The notes under the pieces: model-generated | What the model was told of the DNA's origin: nothing | Databases searched by the model: none | What the model saw: only the letters and a program-made list of their open reading frames with translations | Shown: piece after piece, positions 22,501 through 33,122 of the stretch | Layout of the letters: each line of letters begins with the position of its first letter | How positions within the stretch are numbered: the first letter of the stretch is position 1 | NCBI GenBank assembly: GCA_022925895.1 | Contig: JAKSYS010000881.1 | Coordinates: 620,001 to 684,000, forward strand | DNA length: 64,000 nt | Source: Fragilaria crotonensis | Lineage: Eukaryota; Bacillariophyta; Fragilariophyceae; Fragilariales; Fragilariaceae | Direction: 5' to 3' | Position numbers and translations under genes: made by a program

Positions 22501-23675
22501 ATTCAATCCCAAGCAGAACCATCCTATTTTGTTTACTATGATAAACATAACCAATGGCTTCGCCTCCTATTCTTTGTCGATGACATGCTTTATGTTGGAA
22601 GCAACGATTCCATTGAGAAATCTTTCGAAGATTCCGTCCGCAACCGCTTTGACGTGAAATTCCTTGGTCCTGCACAATGGTTCCTGCAAATGCGCATCCA
22701 CCGCCACAAAGATTCCACTTACACTCTAGACCAACACCGATATGTCTTGAACGCTCTCCAACGCTATGACCCGGATTCCGAATTCCCTGAACGCGAAACT
22801 CCCTTCCCACCCGATTACGTCTTCACCAAAGATAACCGTCCTGTCACCGATCATGACAAGTCTATAATTGAGAAAAGACATTCCCGCCTCCCGTTTCGCT
22901 CAGCCGTATGCACCCTACTTTATCTAGCATATAACACACGTGCCGATATCCTTTTGCAGTCTGCAAACTTGCAAAAGCCTGCATCTGCCCCGGTGAACTT
23001 GACTTCCGCGCCCTTATCTGGTTATTTGGCTATCTCAGACGCCGACCCAGCTATGCTTTGAAATTCTATCCTGATGGCACTTCTAACCCAATCTATAGTA
23101 TCTGTGCCCAACACAGCATTCCATACTCTGACCTGACTGTCTTCTCTGATGCCAGCTGGCAAGATTGCCCTGACACTGGCAGATCAACTGTTGGATACAT
23201 GATTTTTCACAATGGTGCCCTCATTGAAGCCAACTCAACAATGCCTACCCCAATTGCAATGTCAACCTCAGAAGCTGAATACATGGCAGCCTGCTCTGCA
23301 ACTATGGCTACTGCCCACATCAGAATGCTTTTATATGACATGACATACCTTGGCACTAAACAATGGCGCGAATCATCCCAACGTTTACCTACAATCCCAT
23401 CTGTCCTTATGATTGACAATGAAGCAACTGTTCAAATTGCCAAGAATGGCAAACTAACTCGCAAAACTCGCCACATTGAAAGACGCTTTCACTTTGTCCG
23501 CCAAGGCCAACAAGATGGTACTCATCAACTCTATTGGATCCCTTGTGACTCTCAACTTGCTGACATCCTAACCAAAACTCAGACATCCTCCAAGATTGAT
23601 CCTCACCTTGACAAAATCTTTTGCACACTACCTGATCACCTACTTTCTCCATCACCAATTTCTACGGAGATCTGA

Positions 23676-23686
23676 TTCAAGAGGGG
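23676..23686 (+). other. Polypurine tract of the copia element
   Basis: The purine-rich run aagagggg abuts the TG start of the 3' LTR, the usual position for plus-strand priming. Confidence 0.6.
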
Positions 23687-24589
23687 TGACAGACTTTTAG
23701 TACCGATCCTACGTAGTTTACTGTTTACATTATCCAGTGCAACGATACACATTACACCAGTGCACAGTATACGTCGTATCGTTACTGTCGTACGGGAATC
23801 ATATCCCACTCCAAAATTGCAACGATCAAATTCATGTCGTTCGTTGCATAAACGACCATTTTCTCGCCCAACGCTCGGCCTCGTACGACCTCTTCAGACG
23901 TACACCTTTTCAGACGTGCACTCTTCAGACGTGCACCGTTTCTTTTGTGATCCTGAGTGTTCCTGAAGAACACTCATCAAAAGAAGTTGATCATCATTTG
24001 ATGATCAACAATTTCTCACAAATTTGTCCAACTGTAAATATATTTAGTCCGGCCCCCCATTTTTCCACAATGTACAATTTTCGTAGCAGCGTAACCGACC
24101 ATGACGACATTTTACCCGCCGTCGTCACGGATCGGACCCCCTGTAGCGATAGCCAGTGTACTAGTACCCACTTGGCTACCGACGTCACCGTAGGACTCCA
24201 CCCACGTCCACATACTGTAGTGTCACCTACGCGCAACGTAGCACCATCTACTTGCATCGTACCTACAGATACTAGCACAGTTGCTTCGCCTACTAGCACT
24301 GTGTCTACGTCTACATGTACTGTAGTTACGCCTAGTCATACCGTAGCTCAGTATACCCGTCCAGTAGACTCTCACGCGTATACCGTCGCGTCTGCTACTA
24401 GCACTCCCGCTTCCTCTGCCGCTAGCGTAGCATCCAGTAGTCCTGAAACCGTAGCACCGGCCAACGTTCGTACTGTAGCGACCGATACCGTCACCGTGAC
24501 GTCACCACCTGCCTGCGACCCCGGTCTGGCGTGCGCCCGATTTAACCATGGTCTGGCCTCCACTCCGCGCTCGCACGCAGAATCTATCA
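23687..24589 (+). repeat. 3' long terminal repeat
   Basis: 903 bp, same ends as the 5' copy and differing from it at only a handful of positions by eye (over 99% identity). It is followed by the GAACG duplication at 24590-24594. Confidence 0.95.
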
Positions 24590-24594
24590 GAACG
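24590..24594. repeat. Target-site duplication, right (GAACG)
   Basis: Matches 12630-12634. Confidence 0.9.
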
Positions 24595-25272
24595 GGATCA
24601 AGTACAGTACTTGTGATACATGCATATGGATATATTGATATATTTATATGACACTAGTGGGTACCTCACATTTGATCGGAGTGTCTACTACAGGAAACTG
24701 GACGTACAGTACCCCCAACCTGGTCGTACTCCGTACCAATACTTTTTTCCCCTACAGTATGCAGTACCATGGTACCAACGTAGGAAACTTCATGAAGTAC
24801 AGTACCAGGTACTTATCATGCCCCAGTATTGCAGTTTATCGCACGGTATATTTTACAGTAGCATTTGTCAAGTAACCTGTTCACAGCAAATTCAATGAGT
24901 ATTCCATCCAGTAACTTTGAATTCGTATAGTATTGTAGTTCAGTAACGTAACACACTGTCGTTTCAACATAAATTACCGTCCGTTTATGTACTGTAGACC
25001 TGTAGTACATGTAATCCACGTAACAGTGCAACAGTACCCCAGAGTGGTCATACTCCGTAACAGACGGACGCACGCACGCACACAATTAATTTATAATATA
25101 GTAGGATATCATAGAGTGATGCTAGAGGTCACACGTCACACGTGCACGGAGCATTTCAAGTGATTGGTTCTCCTTGGGTCCCGCCTCTCGTCTGGCCGTA
25201 GGTGCTTGGATCTTTCTCTCACAAAATGTATCCCTGAAAGCTCAAAGTGACTGAGCCGATCTGTCACCGAAA
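24595..25272. other. Spacer between copia element and PEP-mutase-like gene
   Basis: No gene seen; overlapping short frames are unrelated to any family. Rich in GTAC motifs (tactccgtaccaatac, accatggtaccaacg). It is expected to include the promoter of the downstream gene. Confidence 0.5.
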
Positions 25273-26265
25273 ATGATGTGCTCAATTGCTGTTTTTATCC
25301 TTGGGTTTCTGTTTTCCTCAACAATCCAGGCGCTGCAGCAGACTCCCCCAGAAAGGCTTCGCTCCTTACTTGCGAAGCATGAAGACCCTTTGGTTGAAAT
25401 GCCTCTTCTCCTCCCTTGCGCCTACGATGGCCTCACTGCTCGATTGGTGACACGGGCCGGCTTTGAGGCTACGTTCATGACAGGCTTTGGTGTCTCCGCC
25501 GTTCGAGGACACCCCGACACGCAGCTCATTTCTGCTCATGAAATGCAAGAATCTGCTCATCAAGTTTCTGAGGGACTTATGAGTGCTGCCATGGAAATGG
25601 GTCTCGACCAGCCAATTCCATGCATTGCAGACGGTGACACTGGATATGGAAATGCTATCAACGTTAAGCGCACTATATGGGGCTATGCACGTGCCGGTAT
25701 GGCGGGTGTCATGATCGAAGATCAATTCCAGCCCAAGCGATGCGGTCACGTCGCTGGGAAATCCGTCGTTGGAATCGAGGAAGCAGTGCAGAGGGTTAAG
25801 GCTGCCTGCGATGCTCGAGACGAATATTCAGGACAATACGGCACGCCAGGTCCTCTTATTTTAGCTCGTACGGATGCGTTACGGTCCGACGGTATGGACG
25901 CAGCTTTAGAGCGCTTGCGTCGGTTCAGGGAGGTGGGTTGCGACATGACTTTTCTAGAGGCCCCGCGGTCACTGGAAGAAATGGAGCGGTATTGTAGAGA
26001 AATCAGCGGACCGAAGCTCGCAAATATGCTGGAACAAGGCGAAACTCCTGTCTTGCCACCTAAGGAATTGAAACGCATGGGCTACACAATGGCTGCATAC
26101 CCACTTACCCTACTCAGCGCTAGCATTAAGGCCATGGAAGAATCCCTCTCGAGGATCAAGCACGGTATCCCAACCGATGATATCATCGTCTCCTTTACTG
26201 ATTCAAAGGATGCTGTTGGCTTTACAAGGTATTCTCTTGAGGAAGATCGATATCGTACTGATTGA
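25273..26265 (+). CDS. PEP mutase / isocitrate lyase superfamily enzyme with signal leader
   Basis: 330 residues, single exon. Residues 1-20 are a hydrophobic leader (signal peptide, cleavage near IQA|LQQ); a Leu at that site is tolerated in diatom plastid import, so plastid or secretory targeting is possible (inference). The TIM-barrel body has LLPCAYDGLTARL, ADGDTGYGN (119-127, Mg2+-binding Asp), EDQ (149-151) and KRCGH (155-159). The last corresponds to the K[KR]CGH active loop with the catalytic cysteine of lyases. LILARTDAL and FLEAPRS follow as in carboxyphosphonoenolpyruvate mutase and 2-methylisocitrate-lyase-like proteins. The length is that of the short family members, not of true isocitrate lyase (over 400). 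The exact reaction (C-C lyase on a 2-methylisocitrate-like acid, or a P-C mutase) cannot be decided; the cysteine favours a lyase. Confidence 0.87.
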   Translation: MMCSIAVFILGFLFSSTIQALQQTPPERLRSLLAKHEDPLVEMPLLLPCAYDGLTARLVTRAGFEATFMTGFGVSAVRGHPDTQLISAHEMQESAHQVSEGLMSAAMEMGLDQPIPCIADGDTGYGNAINVKRTIWGYARAGMAGVMIEDQFQPKRCGHVAGKSVVGIEEAVQRVKAACDARDEYSGQYGTPGPLILARTDALRSDGMDAALERLRRFREVGCDMTFLEAPRSLEEMERYCREISGPKLANMLEQGETPVLPPKELKRMGYTMAAYPLTLLSASIKAMEESLSRIKHGIPTDDIIVSFTDSKDAVGFTRYSLEEDRYRTD

Positions 26266-26761
26266 CTTAGTGCTTGATCTGGTGGAAGCAGGAGCCTCTG
26301 TCGCTGAGTATGTTTGCCACCTGTACTCTGAGTACATTCATTGCGGTAGTCGTTTACTAGAGTAGCGGTACTAGTAGTACTAGTAAATGTATTCGGAGTA
26401 CAGTCCAGATGTCAAGTGTGCACTTCCGGTGCTGGTACATGTACCGGTCGTCTATAAATTTTGCATACTAAATGTTGGTGTAACTCTTGGTCTCCAAAAC
26501 TTGCTGCTCTTTCTACTTCGGTAGTAGTACGAGTACTCCAGTACTTGTACTCAACCGACGGGCACATACTATGATCATAAACAGTTGGCTCTCTGTGCCA
26601 AACTCATATCCCGATTAACCAACGCCACCCAAACACCAGCCAGTGCCATGTGCCATGTGCCATCCTAAAACCAAAAACCACCACTCTTCACTCTTGCTCA
26701 CCCACACTTTGATAGAGCTCATAAATCGGAACGATCGAATTCCTTCCAATACACGACGAAA
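26266..26761. other. Spacer before BRX1
   Basis: Dense GTAC palindromes (ctagtagtactagtaaatg near 26370, gagtactccagtacttgtac near 26530). The last 150 bp are without them and likely contain the BRX1 promoter and 5' UTR. No gene seen. Confidence 0.5.
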
Positions 26762-28001
26762 ATGGCACGCCGACCGAACAAGAAACAAAAAGTCTCTCCC
26801 AAGACGGAGAAGAAGCGTGAAGAAGCTCAGCAAATAGCTCTGCCGATCGAGTCGGAAGTCAGCAAAGATGACGACGTTGTGGAGGTCCGTGTGATGGATC
26901 ACGTTCTTCGCGATGAAGTCGTTGAAGCCAAGGACCGAGACCGAGAAGCCATGATGGAGGTACCTGAACCTGCCAATTTTGTCAGTGACGGTCGTTACCG
27001 CAATAAACAGCGCTGTTTGGTTCTGTGTTCGCGGGGTGTCACCGCCCGATACCGTCATGTGCTGGAAGACTTGCGCACACTAATGCCTCACCACAAGAAA
27101 GAATCCAAGCTTGATCCCGGTGCTGAGGGTGCAGGCCGAGCCATTAATGACATCCTTCAAATGAGAAGCTGCAACTCTGTCTTGTTCCTGGAATGCCGCA
27201 AGAAACAAGATTGCTACATGTGGATGGGACTAGCTGGAGGGCCGAGCGCCCGCTTTCACGTCAGCAACGTTCACACAATGGATGAATTGCGGCTGACGGG
27301 TAATTGCATGAAAGGCAGTCGACCGATCCTCTCCTTCGATGAATCATTTGCCCGCTTTGGACACCTCAAGATTCTTAAGGAGCTCTTTGTTGACGTGTTT
27401 GGAACTCCACGTGGACACCCTAAGAGCAAGCCCTTCGTGGATCGTGTTATGGCATTTTATTTTGCGGACAAGAAGGTAAATGACTTGGCAATTGCGCAAT
27501 ATTTCATAGACGTCAATGATTACACCAATGATGAGCGTATATCGGACCGCTCTCGCGGGATGAGATCACTATCATAGACTACGATGGAATGAGACAGCAC
27601 CTCAGCATTTTGCGACAAACTCAAACTCCACTTATGTGCTCACTTTACCGTTGCTATCATTACAGATTTGGGTTCGTAATTATCAGATTGTCGAACAGCA
27701 AGCAGAGAATGCCTTGGAAAAGCAATTGACGAAAAAGAGATTGGGCCTAGAGCATGTCACCTCACTTGTGGAAATTGGCCCAAGGTTCGTTCTGGACCCA
27801 ATCCGTATTTTCCGCGGCTCGTTTGGCGGACAAACTCTCTATCAGAACGAACACTACCAGTCTCCCAATGCGTTGAGATCTCTCGAGCGACGCGACAAGG
27901 GAAATGCCTACATTGAGAGGAAGGAAAGTCAGCGAAAACGCAAGGAACGAACGGAAGATATTGTGATCCCGGAGAATCCATTGGACTCGGTGTTCCGCTA
28001 A
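26762..28001 (+). CDS. BRX1: Ribosome biogenesis protein BRX1 (Brix domain), one intron
   Basis: Exons 26762-27475 and 27666-28001 join in phase 0 across a 190-bp GT-AG intron, giving 349 residues. A basic N-terminus is followed by the Brix domain: RCLVLCSRGVTARYRHVLEDLRTLMPHHKKESKLD, EMRKKQDCYMW-like (here ECRKKQDCYMW), GNCMKGSRPILSFD, and GTPRGHPKSKPFVDRV. The splice then yields ADKKIWVRNYQIVE, matching the family's D.R.IWFRN(F/Y)QI. The end has LVEIGPRFVLDPIRIFRGSFGG and a basic tail. Known role: nucleolar assembly factor for the 60S subunit, acting with Ebp2 on 27S pre-rRNA. Convergent with the ABCB left copy, whose stop lies 180 bp away. Confidence 0.93.
27476..27665 (+). other. Intron in BRX1
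   Basis: 190 bp, donor AAG|gtaaat, acceptor cattacag|ATT. The exon join restores the conserved IWVRNYQ block of the Brix domain. Confidence 0.9.
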
Positions 28002-28181
28002 TGACTTGTCGTCATGCATCGCCATCACAACGACAGCAAATGCATTAACAATGGAGTGTGTGACACTACAAGGCTGTCAGAAATTACGACACGCAACTTG
28101 GACGAAACGCCTACGACAACTGGATACAAATAATTTCAGGTCGTTAAAGAATCTAACTTTTCACACCTAGGTTACCGTTGC

Positions 28182-31100
28182 TCAATCCAACTTCTTGCCT
28201 TCCTCGCTAAGTGGATCAATTTGGCTCTTCCGATCTAGCAGATAAAAGATTCGCCCAGCGCTCACTTCCGTTTCCTTCCTGTCGGAAAGCCCATTGAAAG
28301 CAGAACCCAAGCCGAACAAGGAAAACAGAATGGCGAACATCGATATCAAGAAGTCATTGAAGCTGAAGACGCCCTGGTAATGAAAAAGCACCCAACCTCC
28401 GAACCACATTTGGAGTGCATTGGTCCATTGTTGTATGAACATGGACAGCCCTCCGGTAAGGCCCGACATGAGACAAACGCTCACGTAACCAGACTGACTG
28501 GAACTGATAGCCATCTCGAAATCCTTCGATCTCTGCTCTTCGAGAGTCAGAGCGGAAACGGTCCGAATGTTCAGGAGCGTCTCCACTAGAATTCCTCCGG
28601 GACTGTTCAGCTCATCTTGGGCCGAGTCGCCATTGTTAGCTGCTTCGTCTTCACCGAGCATCTGCTTCATCCTAATCGAGGTTGCGAAACCCATCAAAGG
28701 GATGCATCCAATTGCAACAAGAGCAAACGGCCACATGAAAATGAACGAAACAACTACTCCAGTGACAATGGCACTAAATGCAATCAAGAAGGTACGGATC
28801 GGCTCGCCCGAGAACGTGTGAATGCGGGCAGCGTCATCCTGAAGTTGAGAGGTGATCGCACCCACGCTCCTCTTATCGAAGAATGCGACTTCCTGGCGAA
28901 CTAGTGACGCAAATGACATATCTCGAACTCTCTTGTTCAGTCGTTCGCTTGCCATGCCGAAACCCCAGTATGTCATCATGTTTCCGAACAATGATCCCAC
29001 AGCAACAGCGATCCAATAGCCACCAAGCTTAAAGGACTCCTCTCGCATATCCGCAGCCACATGGTCGAAATAAGCCTGGCAAGATTCGAAGTCAAACTGA
29101 GGGTTGGAAGTCAGCGATTCGTCACAAGTTGGCACAACTTTGAACAGGAGGTTTATGCTACGAATCGGAGAAAGGTCAGACCATATCAACGCAAGAACAT
29201 AACACAAGCTGCACTTCACTCACGTCTGAGCGAACATGATACCCCAGGCAGGGAATACACCACCGGCGAATACAGCACCGATGGAACCTAGAAGCATGTA
29301 CACCGCATCAGGTGCTGCCATTTCCCTGGCGCGCTTCAGAGAAAAGGAGGACTTGATTTCTTCTTCAATCTCAGCCTCGAAATCAGGTTTCTCCTCATCC
29401 TCAGCGTCGCCATTGGTGCCATTGATATCACCATTCCTGAGCATCGCCGCTGTGACAGAGGCATGCCTGTTCTGTGTATCCACAAGCCGACGGTATCTGC
29501 CGTTCAATGCAAAGAGCTCACTGTGACTGCCATACTCCAGCACTTTGCCTCCAGCTATGAAAGCAATCCTGTCAACATCCTTGATTGTACTCAACCTGTG
29601 AGCAATCACGATCGTCGTGTGCTCCTTGGAGGCCATCACTTGATCTAATGCTTCCTGGACTACGGCCTGGCATCGGAATTAGGTTGAAGCCATAAAGAAC
29701 TTCCGGCATCACGTACTCCTCACTTACCTCACTCTCGTTATCGAGGGCCGAAGTGGCTTCATCGAGCAGAAGAACCTTCGGTTTCTTGACGAGCGCACGA
29801 GCAATCGCAACTCGCTGTTTCTGTCCGCCAGAAAGTTGTGTCCCGCGTTCACCAACCTCAGTGTTGTACCCATCAGGAAAGCTCATAATGGTGTCGTGCA
29901 CGTTAGCCTGCCTAGCCGCCTCCTCAATTTGCTCCTGCGTCGCTCCTGCGGCACCGTACGCAATGTTCTTGGCAATCGTCGTATTGAAAAGGGTTGGTTC
30001 CTGCCCAACATACCCGATTTGGTCTCTGTACCAGTGAACATTAAGAGACTTAATGTCATATCCTTTGTACATCACGCTGCCTTCAAGCGTATCATAGAAA
30101 CGCTCAATCATGGCGACCGTAGTGGACTTGCCTCCACCACTGCACATAATGGTCAGTAAAGTACATAAACTAGCTGGGGTTCCACAGTCGTGAACACGAA
30201 CTTACCTCGGGCCCACTAACGCAACCGTCTCTCCAACCTTGATCTTTAGGTTGAAACCATCGAAAACTCGCTTCTTCGGACGGGAAGGGTAGGCAAATAC
30301 AGCATCTCTGAACTCGAAGTGAGGCGTACCATCGTCTGCCATAGATTCAATGATTTTCTCGACAGCGCCTTCGTTGTCGAAGTTTGACAAGCTGCTAAAC
30401 GAGCTAGTTCGCGACACCGACTTAGAACCCTTACTTTCTTGCTTTGTCACCAAATTGAAGTAGTGCCCACCTTCGCTGGCCATGAGCTCGTCATGAGTTC
30501 CTTGCTCAACAACTTGGCCATCGGTGATGACAGCAATGCTATCCGCGTTCCGGATGGTAGAGAGCCTGTGAGCGATAACGATGGTTGTGCGCTTTGATTC
30601 AGCGACAACATGGTCAAGTGCGTCTTGGACTACCATCTCCGATTCGCTATCCAGCGCTGAAGTGGCTTCATCCAAAAGTAGAATGGAAGGATTGGCGACG
30701 AGAACGCGGGCAATGGCAATGCGCTGTTTTTGGCCACCGGAAAGTTGTGCGCCCTTGTCACCAACCTGAGTATTGTATCCATCAGGGAAAGAGGTGATGA
30801 AGTCATGGGCATTGGCCGAACGCGCTGCCGCCTCGATTTCCTCTTGGGTGGCATTGGGCTTGCCGTATTTGATATTCCCGGCAATTGTGGTTGCGAACAG
30901 CGTTGGCTCCTGTCCAACATAACCAATCAACGAGCGAAGGTACGCAACATTAAACTCCTTGATGTCAATGCCGTCCAACGTGACACTCCCCTTCAGAGGA
31001 TCATAAAATCGCTCAATCAAGGCAACGGTAGTTGACTTGCCACCGCCACTGAAAATCACAAGAACGAATACATGTCAGCCCTTCGCAAATGACAAAATGA

Positions 31101-32335
31101 CAAATGACAAAAAACGCATCGTCAAAGCTAGAACAGATATCATACGCGTACCTGGGTCCGACTAGAGCGGTGGTCTTTCCCGCCTCAATCACTAAATTCA
31201 ATCCTTTGAGTACCTTATTGTTCGGCCTTGTAGGATAGGAGAAGCTCGTGTCCTTGAACTCAAGGCGGCCATTAACTTTCTCAGGCCTCTTGCCCTCCTT
31301 GGAGCGCGAGTCAATTCGATACTCAGGGAGAACCGCCTTGAGTCTGGATCCAGATTCTACGTCGGAACGCCCGCCCTTGTTGGTAGTGTCGTCATCTCCT
31401 CCTTTCTCGGCGTAGATCATTTCACTGGGTGCACCAATCTTGCGTCGCATAGCTTGCATTGCCGGGTAAGCTGCGATACGACAAGTAGAAAACGTCTCGA
31501 AGAAGTTGCCGACCTGAGAAATTCCTTGTGCAGCAAAAGCAAGGCCCAACATGGCGCCGAACACAGCCGATCCGCTGTTATGACACGCCGTTCCGACGCC
31601 ACTATTAGAGGGATCGCAGCCGCTGGCTTGGACATCCTGATAGATGAGAAATGTTCCGAAGAGTGTCAAGACACAGTACAGGCAGATGAAGCTGCCCAGC
31701 ATGCTACCAAAAGCAAATCCTTGTTTAACCAAAGGTCCAACACTTTGCCTGTAGGCTTCCAAAGTCGCATCTTTGTACTGAGCGATCATCTCGGGGATAG
31801 CGTTCAATGAAAGCACTGTCTTGATGGACGACACCGTGGCATAGGCGGTACTTCCTGCCAAGCTGTACGCGGCGCTGGCTCGAGCGCCCTTGGTCTGATT
31901 GATGGTGAGAACACCCAGAGCAGCGAGGGAGGTGAAAGGTAAGACGGCCAGGATAACGAACGCAACCTTCCAGCTCGAGTAAAAGGCATAAGCAATGCCC
32001 CCAACGAAGGTTGTCATGAATTGGATGCCTTCTCCGAACTTGCCACCTGTGCCCCTGTTGAATTTGGTTGCGTTCGGTTGGATACTTGCCGCCATCCCGG
32101 AGATGTCGTAAACGTCAAAGAATGCAGCATCCTGACTGAGCAACGCATTGAACCATTGCATGCGGAAGGAACGTGTGGCTCTGGTCGCAACGATGTCCAA
32201 GCAAGCGGTCTGGAGAAACGCCATCACAAGGGCGTAAACCCCAAAAATCATGAACGTGTAGGCCAGAGTTGTGACTTGATCAAGGCCATCACTTGCACCA
32301 ACGATTTTGGAGAAGGATGTCGAGAAGAGGTACAC
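28182..32335 (-). pseudogene. ABCB transporter, left copy, 5'-truncated duplicate
   Basis: Exons 32335-31152, 31048-30206, 30139-29728, 29666-29224 and 29157-28182. Exons 2-5 have exactly the lengths of the right copy (843, 412, 443, 976) and all introns are kept. Domain order is TMD1 (partial), NBD1, NBD2, TMD2. Both NBDs keep Walker A (GPSGGGKST), [19 protein letters not shown] and IVIAHRLST. Similarity to the right copy stops at codon 63 (YLF), so the first 62 residues, including the first helix, are missing. No ATG lies at the break; the next in-frame Met is about 28 residues further in. I found no replacement exon in 32340-33100. The reading frame is otherwise intact, so the copy may be recent and dead, or start from an unseen exon. 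Confidence 0.8.
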
Positions 32336-33122
32336 TTGACACTTGACACATTCGACAACAGCAGGGTTCTACTCAAGTACAACGTGGTCAGTATACGGAG
32401 CACTGGACAACTCGAGTAGGTTTAGTTGAAAACCAACCCAAACCATACGCATACATACACTGTATGACAGTAACACCGCGCCACCGCGCCAGGTCAAGCG
32501 TTAACCGGAACTTCATACTGTACAATGCTGCAATCATACAACAAGTACAGTACTGAGTACAAGGACCGTATGACATACATGTATGGCGGTTTTCGCTTCC
32601 AATATCCTTACTGTTGGACTCAGCACAAAATGTACGCGCAGCCAATAGAAATTAAGATATTTCGTCACCAATAGATTCTTCTCTCGTAAAGGAAGCGAGC
32701 GTTCCACAATGAGATTGCACACCGTCGTTTGCGACAATTTCACGCTTGACAAAAGAATATACAGCATTGTAATCAGTGCTGCTGTCATATTGATTCGTTC
32801 CGACAATATCTACGCGCCGCGATTAATGAATTGTTGGCTTCCAGCGGAAACTTGGGTTGTGGCACTGCAAAAAATGGGTCACATTGATGCTTCCCTAACC
32901 TTTTCTGTCCGCCAATTTAATGCGGCATTTTCTAGGTCAAGTTCCTTCAGATCTGTTATGTCCTCAAGGTTGTTTGACGGATCAAACGAGAGCGGAATGT
33001 TCCGTGTCACCTTCCAGCATCGCCACTACTACTATTTGACTCAGGAGAAGAAGCAGGTGACTTCTTATCCAAGTCCACTGGAATGAGGTTGGAAGGAAAA
33101 AGAGCTTGAATACGCTGCAAAT
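32336..33122. other. Spacer at the truncated end of the left ABCB copy
   Basis: No similarity to the missing ABCB N-terminus on the minus strand. GTAC motifs occur at 32520-32580 (caagtacagtactgagtac). Short frames around 32709-33086 show no family features. Confidence 0.4.

Larger units (their letters stand above)
12635..24589 (+). mobile_element. Ty1/copia LTR retroelement, 11.95 kb, diatom type, broken
   Basis: Bounded by two LTRs of about 0.9 kb with a 5-bp target duplication, so ends and insertion are clear. The primer-binding site begins tggttcactcgcc right after the 5' LTR, and a purine tract (aagagggg) precedes the 3' LTR. Parts in order: an unusually long Ser/Pro/Asp-rich region (about 13.5-18.7 kb) with acidic runs and no recognised match; a gag-like region with a CNNCGRTGHYARQC zinc knuckle near 19.6 kb; aspartic protease (DSGATSH) near 20.0 kb; integrase around 20.4-21.4 kb; reverse transcriptase around 21.9-22.9 kb with the FVDDM core; RNase H about 23.1-23.6 kb. 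The order PR-IN-RT-RH defines Ty1/copia. The coding part is broken in roughly four to six places. The LTRs are almost identical, so the insertion is recent. Confidence 0.93.

Noticed and set aside
23737-24651. Thr/Ser-rich 304-codon frame as a host gene
   Set aside because: It lies within the 3' LTR and runs into flanking DNA; the same sequence is repeated in the 5' LTR.
32388-32806. Minus-strand frames as a replacement first exon of the left ABCB copy
   Set aside because: No similarity to the ABCB N-terminus, no hydrophobic helix in a suitable frame, and no convincing donor-acceptor pair to codon 63.
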